Positions 31,535 through 43,619 of a stretch of 64,000 bases of DNA are shown piece by piece (position 1 is the stretch's first letter; each line of letters begins with the position of its first letter). Source of the stretch: Cryptomeria japonica (Eukaryota > Streptophyta > Pinopsida > Cupressales > Cupressaceae); NCBI RefSeq assembly GCF_030272615.1, contig NC_081409.1, positions 617,215,755 through 617,279,754 on the forward strand, given 5' to 3'. The position numbers and the translations under genes were made by a program. Below the pieces are notes generated by a model. It searched no databases, was not told the origin of the DNA, and was given only the letters and a program-made list of their open reading frames with translations.

Positions 31535-33319
31535 ATGCAAAATCATATCACCTATATAGGGATCATGGATGCTAGTGTTTCTTGGTCCAGTGGTCATCCT
31601 TGGGACCAAGACATCAAGTTGGGTTTGGTTGTAATTGGTTATTGATTGTATATTCTATGTGAATTTAATACCTATTAAGGTATACCTCTAGGAACACCCT
31701 CTTGATTCTAAGCTAAGCTTGAATCATGGGAGATCTAACCCACTCTTGTAGAGTTAACCATTAACCCTCCACAATTTGTGGATGAGCTGCTTTCACTTGC
31801 ACAATGACAACCTTGGCCTTGTGAGTGAGATTTGTTTCTAGGAAGTGGAGCAGCGTTTTGAGCACCAACACATTTCACATGTCTAAGTTGACAATAATTA
31901 TACAATCTAACTAGCATCCATCTATACTTGTTTATTTTCCCAAGCCAACAAAGTTCTAATTGATACACAACTACAATGTGTTGCAATTCACACCATTTGT
32001 TTAGCCCATTTGATCACATCATATTTCTCACTGTGACATAAGGTTGTATTCTCCTTAACATTCTCCTAGATTAAAGTGTTGTTTTGTCTTGAGACAACAT
32101 CTACCAATAACATTATTCCACAAAAATGAGTAATTTTCGTCAAACGTCAATGCAAAATACATATAAGCAACATTGGTAGTTGATGATTTGGTCATGGGAC
32201 CCTTGTAGGTTATCACTATTTCTACTCCACCTAGAGCACTGTACTTGTTTTCACTATAGTAAGACTTAGATGACCATCCTTGCTTATTTTCAACCATCTA
32301 GGAAGAGTCATCCAACCACCTTTTTTAGTTTTGAGTTGGATTCTTTAAGATATCCTACAATGTGTGTGAATTTCACAAAATTGGGCTTCTATAATTACTC
32401 GCCCAACTTAATAAAATTGGCATAAACATTTTTCACTTTGCTCATAGGTGTAGATGGTATGATTTTAAATAGTGTTTGTAGTTGGCGAGCAATTGTTAAG
32501 ACATCATCTTGGATGATGGTCCAATTTGCAATGGCCTCTTCTAAGTCGATCTTCTACATCTACAAATTGGTCAACAAAGTGGTCACTATTTCTAGATTGT
32601 TCGAGGCTATCTTAAAAATGTTTATTACAATTTTCTATTGACATCTCTACAAGGTAAAGAAGATTTTTCATCCAATCCCATTGCCTCTTCACTTGAATGC
32701 CTAACAACTTCTTAGTACTTGCCTTTGCCTCGTGTTGTCTCTTTTCAAACTTTGAATCTCTTCAGCAAGAACTTGAGTAGAATCTTCCTAGACTCGATTA
32801 TGAAGTGTGCTTAATGTAACAACCTGAGCATCATATTGCTCATATATTTCGATGAAATTGAATAAGGGCTATCGCATCTGTGTAGCAATTTTCTTTGAGT
32901 CTCATAGTTTGCTTTGCATCTAGGGCACTTCTTCCACTACATCTTCTAGCTGATTTCCCTTTTGTCTTGATTGATTAGGCTTTTGCACCTTCTAATGTTC
33001 TTCAATGATCTTATTCACCAAAATTGTTACCTTATCTATTGCAGCCATGGTCAAAAGATCCCCAGTTTGTGTCAAAAGACGGGCATTTAGTAGTTACTTT
33101 CGGTTCAACTTGCTTCAATTTGGCACTGGTCTTTTGTGTTTATTGTGTAATGCTGGGAAAGCCATCAAACACATGGTAAATTATATTCAACTCATATTCA
33201 ACTCCTAAAGATTGCCCTTTTATAAGTAAGTTTTTCATGACGTGCTCGATGAATTCAGATAATACTATAGATTACTGATTAGTAGGTTGAATTTGCAATC
33301 CCATAGCTCCAACCAAGGG
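31535..33319 (-). other. Unassigned sequence with decayed frames
   Basis: Several minus-strand frames of 60-85 codons (31735-31986, 32055-32297) and a stop-ridden Lys/Glu-rich stretch around 32700-33050. The second contains NNVIGRCCLKTKQHFNLGE, which looks protein-like, but I do not recognise it. Probably an old decayed transposon or gene that continues at 41275 after element G is removed. Confidence 0.3.
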
Positions 33320-33324
33320 ATGCC

Positions 33325-34453
33325 TGTTGGAATCAAGGAACACTGAGAGGGGGGGTGAATCAATGTTCTGCAATTTTTGATCTTCTTTAACTGTTCCTTA
33401 ATCCACTTAATGCAAATGAACAAGAAAGATAAGCATAAGTAAAACACACATAAAACTGCCATCATAACATAAGGATTTTGTACGTGGAAAACCCGGTCAA
33501 GGGAAAAACCATAGTGGGAATCTTACCTACAGTAAGATGATACTCCGTTAAAAGTATGTGAAAAGTTTAAATAGGAACGCACATGCATTCAAGCTCACTG
33601 CTCAAATACAATAAGGGCTACAACCCTGGAAGGCTCAGTGCCTTACAAAAGAGCTACAAGAGTAACATACATGAAAATGAACTTTGAAATAGCATTTGCA
33701 AATGCTTGGGATAGTTCCTGTTTAAGCACAAAGTACAACTGTCTCTTTGCTCTAAGACTCACTGCTCTGTTCTGCTGATTTGCTTTAATCCGGAGCAAAA
33801 ATCCTTTAATGGCGCACATGAAACTATGCACAATCACACATACACACAACTCGCATACTTCCTGATATCTAAAATGAACTTCTCGATCTCTAATTTGTAT
33901 CCGCAACATGAATTTCTCTCACCAACAAGTTGGCTTCAAAACACTTGCAAAATATGAGACGTGTAAGATGCGTCAGCTAAATCCGTTCCCCAATGCATAT
34001 GCGGACCAAAAAAAATTGACTACACGCTACCCACATGCTGGCCAAACAACCTCGAACATAGAAGCAGTCGTCAAAATCATCCCAATTATTCCGCATAACA
34101 CGATACTTCACTAGACGGCCAAATAGCACTGTTCTTCCTTAAATGTCAAATACTAGATCTTCAATCTTGCACGATGATCAACACCGGAGGCTAAGATTTT
34201 GGAATAAGCTACTCCAGGCATCCAACCAACTAGCTGAATCACCGCAAATCAAAATATGCAACCAAAGCGAAGTTCTACACAAAATACTCTCAACTGTCAA
34301 ATATTGTGTTCCACCTTCTAGACTTGAGCAAAAAGGATTTCTTACTTCTGGTAGGATGAATTTGTGCAAACTGGATGAAATCTCTGAGCTGGGTTGCCAT
34401 CAATGACAACTCCCATACACTTATCTACATCGGAATGGTGTCTCTTGCCAACA
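33325..34453 (-). repeat. 3' LTR of element G
   Basis: 1,129 bp; on the minus strand it starts TGTTGGCAAGAG and ends GATTCCAACA. It contains a G-run followed by TGAATCA near its end, also present in the copia element at 57469. Confidence 0.92.
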
Positions 34454-34467
34454 ATTTCCCCCTTTGG
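34454..34467 (-). promoter_or_regulatory. Polypurine tract of element G
   Basis: Minus-strand CCAAAGGGGGAAAT abuts the TGTTGG start of the 3' LTR. Confidence 0.85.
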
Positions 34468-34877
34468 CATTGATGGCATCATAGTGAAAAATAAATAAGT
34501 GTCGGATCAAAACCAAAGTACTGTACACTCTGCAACCAAAAATTTTGAGACAAGACTCCCCCAAAGATTATACACCATTTTTCACTTCCCTATCTCCCCC
34601 TTTGACATCAATGACAAAGTCAAAATACCGAAGATCAAAATTTACACAAAATTGAAAATATCTGCAAAAATGTTCTTCAATGATTGCAAATGGTTATCCC
34701 ATCCCTTCTTCGGATTCTCCAGAATAGATATGAGAGCACTGAATAGATAAGCATGCATTTCTGCTTCCCGGAGGTCTTTAGGAGCACTTTTATTCAATGC
34801 ATTCTAGGCATCCTGCAGGCTGCTAAGAAGACTGTCTAATCGGGGAGTGATTAGATTCTTTAGCTCTCCCACTCTAC

Positions 34878-35553
34878 CTACAATTTCTTCTTTCTCTTGA
34901 TTTTATCAAGCAGAAATATTACTTGATTTTCTTTACCGCTCGCAAAAACAGACTGAGGATCATAAGATTGAGATAGACTGGCCAACCGCCCTTCACACTC
35001 TTTTATCTTCTTATCAATCTCAGTAGAGAACTTAGGTAATACTAGGCATGACTTGTTGATTTTTCCTCCTTGAGCCATTGCATCTTGAATGCTTTCAACA
35101 TAGGTGACCAAACTTTTCTTATCTCCTTCAATCATTCTCAGAACTGTCTTCATCCTCATAGCATTGATTTCTTAAAATCTTTGCCTCAATAGCTTTCTTC
35201 AATGATTCAAAATGAAAATCAACTGATTCAGGCAAACTCTTTAGCTTACCGGAGGGTGAGATGGATGAGTCCTGCTGGAAAGATGGCAAAATCTTCTCAA
35301 GAACACTCGTTACCAAGGATATCACCTCACTATCCTCTGTGTGGGATTTCAGTAAGTCTTCACTAGCTTTGGCTTGAGCGAGTGCAGCCAATCTGAGTGC
35401 TTGAACATGGGATAGAGAATCAAGATTGATGGGGCCTTGGGCGAAATCTCTATCGCTCATGATCTGCTTCCCCTTCATTGATTTCTTAGTGTCTCTTGTC
35501 ACCTGAATCTGGTCAACCTTGCTTTGCATTTCTCTACTTCTCCAATTCAACAA
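34878..35553 (-). pseudogene. Element G unknown protein, C-terminal fragments
   Basis: Two frames (35128-35553 and 34878-35159) overlap in different registers, so a frameshift separates them. The product is Ser/Glu/Lys-rich and mostly helical: DSLSHVQALRLAALAQAKAS, later KSLVTYVESIQDAMAQGGK and KIKECEGRLASLSQSYD. No enzyme motif. It lies at the 3' end of the internal region, where an autonomous element would carry RNase H, but bears no resemblance to it. Confidence 0.45.
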
Positions 35554-35896
35554 TCACCACCGGAGGGTTCTGAGTTCCCTCATCTACATTAGCTTCCTGA
35601 ACTGAAGGGTTGTCACTCATGTCCTTACCCTCATCATTCTACCTGCATTGTCTCCACCTTTGTCAGCTGGTTCTTCAGTTCCAACACCTTCGTGCGCAAC
35701 AGTCTAAACATTCGGAACAGAAGGGTCATCCCCTTTTTGCTCAGCTTCTGGATTAGGGTCACTTGGATGATTGACTTCATTGATTATCTAACAAAATTTT
35801 TGCCAAAATCTTTTATGTTTCCTTTGCAACTTCATTGATTTTCCCTAACATGACTTTGTTAACCCTATGTTTACTTCTGAATTCACTCTTTGTTGA

Positions 35897-36420
35897 CTAT
35901 AGTAATCTGTCTATCTCCTCTTTAGAGATATCTGAACATAAGTTGACCAATACATACTCTTTTAGTTTCTCATCTTCCTTACTTGTTGTTAGCCTTCTAG
36001 CATCCAAAATTTCATACAGACTCTTTGGAATTACAGATGATAACTCTATCAAGGTTTTACTATATACATTCATATATTTTACTACAGCTTCTTCCAATGA
36101 CCTCTTCCCATTTTCATCAAAATTTTATACCACTCGGATAGTGGTTTCAAATTACCATCTTTGACAACCGAATTAACAATTTGTTCTAATGTAACAGTAG
36201 ACACAATAGTGTAATTACCTTGTAGTTTTCTAGACTTCAATGCCTCATCAAGCTCAGATTTAGACTTCTTACCGGGCGGATGGTTTCTCCCTTGAGATCA
36301 TAGTGACCTTAGCAGCTTGGGCTTTGACCACCTTGACTTGTTCATCTGACTCTGTTTCCTCTTCATCTACAAGAGTGAATGTTCTAGCTTGTTCTCTCTT
36401 CCTTTTTCCCTCATCAGATG
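35897..36420 (-). pseudogene. Element G unknown protein, middle fragments
   Basis: Includes a 66-codon frame (35897-36097) with LIELSSVIPKSLYEILDARR and a broken Lys/Glu-rich stretch (36230-36420) running up to the hAT insertion, with KRKREQARTF and DEEETESDEQVKVVKAQ. The latter joins across the hAT element to a Pro/Lys/Ser-rich linker at 37265-37400. Together they look like a charged nuclear-type linker. Function unknown. Confidence 0.4.
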
Positions 36421-36428
36421 GTTTGGCC

Positions 36429-37256
36429 CAGTGATGAAAAAATCGTTAAAAAATTGCCTAAATTGCGATTTATCGCGAGTCAATAATGCAGACAATTTAA
36501 TTGTTGTTTAAATTGCGAATGATTTTTTTTTTAAATCGCAACTATCAGACACTAAAAAACGCGATAAAATCGCGACTAAAATGTAAAAAATCACAATAAC
36601 GGTGAAGAGGGTTGGTGAAAAACGTGCGGTGAAACGATTGCGACGAGGGAAACAGTCGACCATTGCCCGTCATTTTTCCGTTCTTAAATAGAAGTTTCTG
36701 TGATTTATTGACTTTCTCCATCCAACAATGAACAAAAAATTCGGCAAGGTCTTTACACTTCTTCAAGCGACTCAAGGTTATTTTATTTTAAAAAACTTAA
36801 AGTTCCCCAAGTTGCGTGTATATTCATTTAAAAAATCTTTGAAAGATTCTCCCCTTATTTATATAAAGGTATCAATTTAATTTTATTTTTTTTATATCTT
36901 ATCATGTAATATTTATTTATATTTTTTAAATGATATTTTGTTTTATTAAATTTTTATTTTTATTTTTTTTCTAAATTATAACTGAAGTTAATTTACTTTT
37001 TAAAATTAATGTAATCCATTTTTTTTTTTACATTTTAAGTTGATTTATATATGATGGAAATCAGTAATATGTTATTATGTTCTATAAATTTAGTGTATGT
37101 GTGTTTTTTAAGAATATTTCAAGAAATTATATATTTTCAAATGTTCGATAATTTTTCTGATTTATTGCCGATTTTTTCCCCATTTTTTACCGAGTCCGAT
37201 TTTTTAAAATTTTTGGGCCAAAAGATTTATTGCTGATTAAGAGTTTTTCATCTTTG
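36429..37256. mobile_element. hAT-like non-autonomous element inside element G
   Basis: 828 bp with the 8-bp duplication GTTTGGCC (36421-36428 and 37257-37264). Terminal inverted repeats: CAGTGATGAAAAAATC left, CAAAGATGAAAAACTC as complement of the right end (13 of 16 match). The interior is A/T-rich with repeated ATCGCGA and AAATCGC words at the left end. No transposase. It interrupts the coding frame of G, so it is younger. Confidence 0.85.
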
Positions 37257-37499
37257 GTTTGGCCTAAGGCTTAGGTGAGCTTGTAGGTTTCTGAGCACTG
37301 GAGGAGGGTGCAGAGCTCTTAGGCTGCTTCGGCTTGGAGACAGGAGCTTCCGGTTTGGCCTTCTATGATTTGACCATATCTTCTTCCTTCAGATGTTCTT
37401 TTCTCGGGCTCTTCGGACCGCTTCCTTGGATATCCCCATATTCTTTGCCAGCTGCTCCATCTCCTTCCATACTTTCTTCTGAATCTCAAGTTTCTTGAA

Positions 37500-38507
37500 C
37501 TAACTATGCAAACTCAAGCTCTTCTCCTTGTATGTCCCAAACCTCTCCTCAGATTTGTCCACCGGTTTGCTCAATAAGTGTTGAGCATACATGTCAAGAA
37601 CATGTCCCTCGACCTCATACCCCATGGGCATGATCCATGAAGTCCTCGACTCAACGGCTTCCATAAGACATTGGTCGGTTTCAACCATGAAACAGATAGA
37701 GTCTTCATATTTTTCCACAATCTCATTAGGAACCATTTCTTTGCTCTTCATTATACTTTGGAAAGTCTTAAAGTATCCCCAAAGAATGGCTTTCTGTGTT
37801 TGTGCATCTCCTAGACTCTTAAGTGTTTCCTTTATTTGTAAAAGCACCGACCTGTCATAGGCCCACTGAACTTTGCCTACTCCCAAAATCTCATTCATGA
37901 AAAAGAAGTAGAGACAAATAATCAAGGTGCCAAATTTGAATACATGCTTTTTGTCTTGCTTGATTTTCTTCAGGTTGCTCATAAGCTCACTCCGAAGCAC
38001 CTCACATAGATCATACAACTTATCTTCTTTCAGAATATGATAAGTAGCATAGATAGTCGTACCGGATACTGAATTGTCCCTGCTAGACTGATAGACCTGG
38101 TATCCTGTCACCATCGATACAAATTTGACATCATATTCAATTATATCACTGATTGTCATTGATCTCCTATCAAATTGCAAACCGGTTGCTTCTATCACTG
38201 TTTGGTTCTTCACATTTCTTAGGCTAGGCACTTTGCCGGTTGCATTTAAATAGGTTACGGCCTTGATTGCTGCCTTGGTAATGAATTCATCATGTACTCT
38301 GCTCAAGACATATCTAACCCATTCGGGTTCGTCAAAATTGGGAAAATTGACAAACTGTAAGAAACCCTTCTCCTCAAGAGGTTTGAATTCTGATTTCAAG
38401 ATTCCCATGTTATCAATTATGTGCTCTGAGTAAAGTTTAAACATTTGTGTCCTCCCGAGTTCCTCAATACTGCAATGCACATAAGCCCTAATATCTTCCA
38501 CATGCAA
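37500..38507 (-). pseudogene. Element G unknown 335-residue protein segment
   Basis: The longest frame in G; the first codon shown is not an ATG and the frame is open slightly further upstream. I do not recognise the family. Visible features are an N-terminal HVEDIRAYVHCSIEELGR, a middle TVIEATGLQFDRRSMTISD, one hydrophobic run FGTLIICLYFFFMNEILGVG that could be a buried helix, and a C-terminal part with YEDSICFMVETDQCLMEAVE. A Lys/Pro-rich linker follows at 37265-37499. A frame of 335 codons without stops in an otherwise broken element suggests it once mattered for transposition or packaging. Confidence 0.5.
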
Positions 38508-39190
38508 AACTCCATAAGGGACTGATGAAAATCACTGTTCGGATCGTCTTCCATCTACTTGAAAGGATGTTTCTTGAATTTAGGCCTTGCCCTCTCAATT
38601 ACATCTACAACTAGTGGAGTTGCAACACCAGGTCATGCCATATCGAAAAATTTAGGTTCAAACTAAAAATGGTTCTAACTCAAGAAATACCTCTTAGTCT
38701 TGAATCGGATGCAAGATCTCTTCACCAAATCTCTAATCCGTTCTAAAATATTTTGAAAATCTTTTTCACCATGCTCTTCAACTCTCTCGTTTCGAATGCA
38801 AAGTGATAAATGAAAGTTTAAGTTGCCTTTTATCCACCGCATTCCTAACCTTTAGGTATAATAAATGCTCTTAACCCTAACTCTTCTGGATATTCTGCAT
38901 TCACAGAGTTCCCTTCTGTGGACCTTTAGATCGGCTCAAATCTTTTGGAAATGCATTAGTGACCATCACACACATCTCTGCAACCTACCGGAAACAAGTA
39001 CAGATCCTCAGCAGGGGGTTTGTAAGAAATTTCATGAAAGACTCCCCCTAAGGCCGGATGCCTTAGCTTAGTAACCGGATGAGATTCCATCAACGGAATT
39101 AGGAGCGAACCCACTTCTTGCCTCATTATCGCTCTTTTTCACCCAATTCTTCTTCATCTACTCTCTAATCTCTTCAATTTTTGCTTTTCC

Positions 39191-39511
39191 CTACTCATCT
39201 GGTTTCACATTCTTGTTTTTGTCTTCCGGACCTCTCTTATTAACATTTATGCTTCTGCAATACTTAGCAATGTGACCGGATTTGTTGCAAGCATAGCAAA
39301 CAACATTGTTCCTCTGATTAGGTCTAAAATTTCCTTGATTTGTCCTTGATCTGCATTGATTAGCAGTATGTCCAAACATACCACATGCATAACATCTGAC
39401 ATTTCTTCTATTCTGAAAGTTGTTTATCATACTTCTACATACATTTGCCTTATGACCATACTTATTGCATTTGAAACATTGACCAGTAAAAGATGGACCA
39501 ATGTTGTTCAT
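39191..39511 (-). pseudogene. gag: Element G gag-like segment with three zinc knuckles
   Basis: Three perfect CCHC knuckles (C-x2-C-x4-H-x4-C) within 75 residues: CFKCNKYGHKANVC, CYACGMFGHTANQC, CYACNKSGHIAKYC, separated by Asn/Arg-rich linkers. CCHC knuckles in gag bind the genomic RNA. Copia gag normally has one, so three is unusual. The frame is cut off from the coiled-coil segment upstream (39762-40061) by stops and a frame change. Confidence 0.75.
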
Positions 39512-39761
39512 CCTATTTCAACATCTCATCAATCTTGGTTGAGCTGACTCGAAACTTCTCTTTGTAATTATTTTTAGCTTCAAGATCAACCTTAAGAACT
39601 AGGATTTGCTTTTCAAGATCTTCTTCATGATCTCTAGCATCTTATAAATCGCTTATCAACTGTCCATTCTCATTCTCAAGTCTGCAACATTCATCAGATT
39701 TGTCTTTCAGTAACTGAGCAAGTTTTTCCTCATTCTTCTTCCTTTCTTCAATTTCCTTTGT

Positions 39762-40061
39762 CTATCTCATCACAATGGTTTCCATCTTATTCTTTTGGAC
39801 TATATTAGCTCTAGCTAGTTTCTCACATTCCTTTGTCTTCTGTTTTAGGGCTTCTTCATCATTTCTTTGATTTTCTTTTTCCTTCAGCTTGTCAACAAGT
39901 TCCTTTCTCTTATCCCTTAATTTGTTCAACTGATCTTTCAATGTTTCAATGTATTCCTCAGCATCCTTGAGATTTGCTTTTACTTGCTGGATCTCAGCTT
40001 GTGCATGATCAAGATCCTCAAGAGCAACAACCAGCTGCTTTCTAAGACTACTGGAATCCAT
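39762..40061 (-). pseudogene. Element G N-terminal coiled-coil protein
   Basis: I choose the ATG at 40061, the first after the primer-binding site; the frame upstream of it runs through the LTR and is not coding. The product starts MDSSSLRKQLVVALEDLDHA and is one long heptad-rich coiled coil to KECEKLARANIVQKNKMET. It is probably the N-terminal, assembly part of a gag-like protein whose zinc knuckles lie at 39191-39511. Confidence 0.6.
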
Positions 40062-40114
40062 GGATTTGCTTTCCCGAATCTTCCTCAAGTTGTTAGGCTT
40101 CCTCCGAGGAACTA

Positions 40115-40127
40115 GGCTCTGATACCA
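40115..40127 (-). promoter_or_regulatory. Primer-binding site of element G
   Basis: Minus-strand TGGTATCAGAGCC starting 2 nt after the LTR end; complementary to initiator-Met tRNA. Confidence 0.92.
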
Positions 40128-40129
40128 AT

Positions 40130-41269
40130 TGTTGGAATCAAGGAACACTAAGGGGGGGAGTGAATCAGTGTTCTGCAATTTTTTGTCTTCTCTAACCGTT
40201 CCTTAATCCACTTAATGCAAATGAACAAGAAAGATAAGCATAAGCAAAACGCACACAAAACTGCCACCATAACACAAGGATTGTGTACATGGAAAACCCG
40301 ATCAAGGGAAAAACCACAGTGGGAAACCTACCTACAGTAAGATGATACTCGATTAAAAGTATGTGAAAAGTTAACATAGGAATGCACATGCATTCAGGCT
40401 CACTACCTAGAGTTTACTGCTCAAATACAATAAGGGCTACAACCCTGGAAGGCTCACTGTCTTACAAAAGAGTTACAAGAGTAACATACATGAAAATGAA
40501 CTATGAAATAGCATATGCAAATGCTTGGGATAGTTCCAATTTAAGCACAAAGTACAACTGTCTCTTTTCTCTAAGATCCACTGCTTTGTTCTGCTAATCT
40601 GCTTTAATCCGGAGCAAAAATCCTTCAATGATGCATGTGAAACTGCACACAATCGCACATACACACAACTCACATACTTCCTGATATCTAAAATGAACTT
40701 CTCGATTACTAATTTGTATCTGCAACATGAATTTTTCTCACCAACAAGTTAGCTTCAAAACACTTGCAAAATATGAGACATGTAAGATGCGTCGACTAAA
40801 TCCATTCCCCGATGCATGTGGACCAAAACAAATTGACTACATGCCACCCACATACTGGCCAAACAACCTCAAACATAGAAACAATCACCAAAATCATCCC
40901 AATAATTCCGCATAACACAATACTTCACTGATGGCCAAATAGCATTGTTCTTCCTAAAATGTCAAATACCGGATCTTCAATCTTGCACGATGATCAACAC
41001 CAGAGGCTAAGATTTTGAAATAAGCTACTCCAGACATCCAACCAACTACCTGAATCACCGCAAATCAATATATGCAACCAAAGTGAAGTTCTACACAAAA
41101 TACTCCCAATTGTCAAATATTGTGTTCCACCTTCCAGACTTAAGCAAAAAGGATTTCATACTTCCGGTAGGATGAATTTGTGCAAACCGGATGAAATCTC
41201 TGAGCTGGGTTGCCATCAATGACAACTCCCATACACTTATCTACACCGGAATGGTGTCTCTTGCTAACA
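40130..41269 (-). repeat. 5' LTR of element G
   Basis: 1,140 bp; minus strand TGTTAGCAAGAG ... GATTCCAACA. The short frames in it (for example 40473-40673) mirror those in the other LTR and are not genes. Confidence 0.92.
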
Positions 41270-41274
41270 ATGCC

Positions 41275-42232
41275 TTCTTTGCTTCTACTCACAGATTACC
41301 GAAGGCATCAAATTGGTGAGTTGTCCAAGCACCATTTTCATGATCTTTGTGTTGTGTTGCTCCTCTTGTTTTGCATCTTCTTCCTTCATTTTTTTTTTCT
41401 TGATTTCCTTTTTGTTTCATGTAAGGGGATTTTGAAGGTTGCTTTGGAGTGCCTTTTCTTGCCATATTGCTGATATTGGTATCTTGTAGTTATAGACATG
41501 GATTTTTCTCCTTTTTGTTACAGTTTTATTGAACCCTTCTACCAAAGTTTGTAGCATCTCCTTTTCAACTTTTGCTTCACCCATCTTTTCATCATTCTTA
41601 TCCAATGGTGGAGGTACCTCTTTTGGTTGGTTTTCCAATAGCAAGGCTTTATTAATTCTTAACTCAAGTAGCCATCCCATTAAAGTGCATACCATGGATG
41701 AAACTAAGGACCCAATTCCTTGAACAATTTATCCGTGAGTGCTCTTTACTCCTGATCCTTCTTGTAGTAGGGGATAAATCGTTTGGGATAGGAGATGGAG
41801 GGGATTGGCTGCTGAAATAATTAGGGGACACGGGGTTGCTATTATGATATTGTTTCTTCTTTTAACACATCCAAAGATTGTTGTGTCTCTAATCGGGATA
41901 TGGTGGATTGTGCTACAAGAGCCTCCCTTGACCAACCTTCATTATTTTCCCCTAGAATTGAAATAGACTTTACAATTCCATCACCTTTGTAAAAGATTTT
42001 ATTTATTTATAGTTTAATAATCTATGTTTTTTTATTCCTTTCTTACCTGGACTAGGATTCTTTTCTCATCATGTTTTTTGTATGATAGTTGTGTAACTAG
42101 GATGATTAAAGAAATGAAGACATACATTGTCTAGTACAAGTAGTAAAACTATTATATTACTGGTACATAGGCCTCTAGGGCAATACCAGTAACATAGTTA
42201 TTTGTTATTCTGTTTTATTACTTGAGACTTAT
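41275..42232 (-). other. Host sequence right of G with a decayed minus-strand frame
   Basis: A minus-strand frame at 41417-41695 (92 codons, with QPKEVPPPLDKNDEKMGEAK) and another stretch near 41840-41935 (SREALVAQSTISRLETQQ) look protein-like, but they are broken and unrecognised. A small inverted repeat, TATTACTGGTA/TACCAGTAACA, lies near 42154-42195. Confidence 0.3.
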
Positions 42233-42537
42233 TGTTGGATTATTGTCAATGATGTCAAAGGGCAAATTTGTGGCATAATGATTGGAGAAGTTGTGCAATT
42301 TTATGGCACTGATCGTTTTGTCTTCAAACAAGGAGTTGGTAAATTGTTGAGTTCAAAGTTGCAAAATATCTATTTATTGTTGTGGCTGACTTCCCTTTTG
42401 GGCCAACCCATTTGTGTAAACAAAAATGCATTTAATATTGTGCTTATGAGGGACATACTTCTAATGATTGCCCGACGAAAATGGGGAAAACAATTCTTAT
42501 CTTATGTCTGTTCTTCAGTACTTTATCATATGTGGTC
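42233..42537 (+). mobile_element. LTR-start fragment truncating element E
   Basis: Starts TGTTGGATTATTGTCAATG and GATGTCAAAGG, like the insert at 21829. It ends at about 42537, where homology to the A-family protein begins. No duplication was found. Probably the insertion or rearrangement that removed the 3' half of E. Confidence 0.35.
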
Positions 42538-42539
42538 AA

Positions 42540-43619
42540 TTATCTTACTAACTCAAGCAATAGTATCTTGTCGGTGGGATATCTCGATAGCATGTAAGAC
42601 GGACAAGGGCATCCTTGAATCCTTATATAAGTGAACTCGGGAAATTGGATATACCAAGCATCAAATTTCTTTATCAACTCTTTTGTTTGTGGGGATAACC
42701 TTTGATGTATGTCGCCTTGCAATGTTCTTGTCAAGTGCATGGTGAAAGCATCATTCACCCTTTTATAGTGCGCTTTGCCGGGGTAATGTATCTTTGTATA
42801 TGATTTGCACACTTGCATCTCTCCAGCTCCTGTTCTGACTGGACCTCTATACATTAATTCAGCGTACTCATGAGCTCTGGCAAGTGAATATATGAGATAG
42901 GAACTTATGTAGAATGTCTTAGTGCACTGGAGTCTCTTCAGTTGTATATCAATTTTGTTTCTTATGATTCTCACCTAGTTGATCTTTTCTTTTCCATTTG
43001 ATATTGTCTCCATGAAGAACATCCAATTCTCAAACCAATATGCTTGAGGACTGCCTATAACTCGGTTAAGTAGAGTGATCAAATCACCAAACTCTTCCTT
43101 GAAATCAATTTTGTGTAGTCACCTGGGAACCTTTGATAAGTTGGGTCTAGTCTTCAATACCCAATACTTGTTGATTATGCCCAGTAATCTGTTGGGATCA
43201 TCCTCATAGACTGCTTGCACTCCTCCTTTTCTCTTGTAGATCATGCCACTGGGTTCGGGTATTTGGAAAGATTCACTAATAGTTGTCTCAAATAGGTAAG
43301 CAAGTGTTCTACCATTAGTTGCCACCACCTTTCTATTGCTGGCATCATAATGTTTGGCGCATTCTACTATCAATTCATTGCATTGGATGGCTGGAAGGAA
43401 ACCTATCGCCTTCACTATCCCACTCTTGATAATCTTCTATGAGAATCCAGATGGCTTGCTTGTGTATAGGGGACCTTGAAACTTCATGTCAAATTGTCCG
43501 AGATTTGTTTCTCCTACGTTGCTCAAGAATGAGGCGACCTTGGTTTTGCGCATCACTCCTCTTGAATCCTCCTTGATGAGGGTTTGCCTAGAGACTACTC
43601 CTGCCTTTGGGGTCGCCAT
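42540..43619 (-). pseudogene. A-family protein, N-terminal third, decayed copy in element E
   Basis: One frame from the ATG at 43619 (MATPKAG, as in A at 11201) with in-frame stops at 43437, 43119 and 42975. The last, a TAG, aligns with a tryptophan codon in A. It continues to YMLSRYPTDKILLLELVR at 42540, where a further stop follows and homology ends. Identity to A is perhaps 50-60% by eye and covers about 350 residues, highest in the blocks GFLPAIQCNELIVECAKHYD and FTYIR.GCPCPSYMLSRYP. The first A stop (10800) is a sense codon here. Confidence 0.75.

Larger units (their letters stand above)
33325..41269 (-). mobile_element. Element G: complete LTR retrotransposon without reverse transcriptase
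   Basis: Direct LTRs 33325-34453 and 40130-41269, flanked by ATGCC (33320-33324 and 41270-41274). Primer-binding site and polypurine tract are in place. The internal region (minus strand) encodes a coiled-coil protein, a triple zinc-knuckle segment and a long unknown protein, all broken. No protease, integrase, reverse transcriptase or RNase H is visible, so it was non-autonomous. LTRs differ by about 7% over the first 270 bp by eye, making it older than the copia element at 14942. A hAT-like element sits inside it. Confidence 0.9.

Noticed and set aside
31735-32297. Possible host gene on the minus strand
   Set aside because: Frames are short, interrupted and unrecognised; kept only as decayed sequence.
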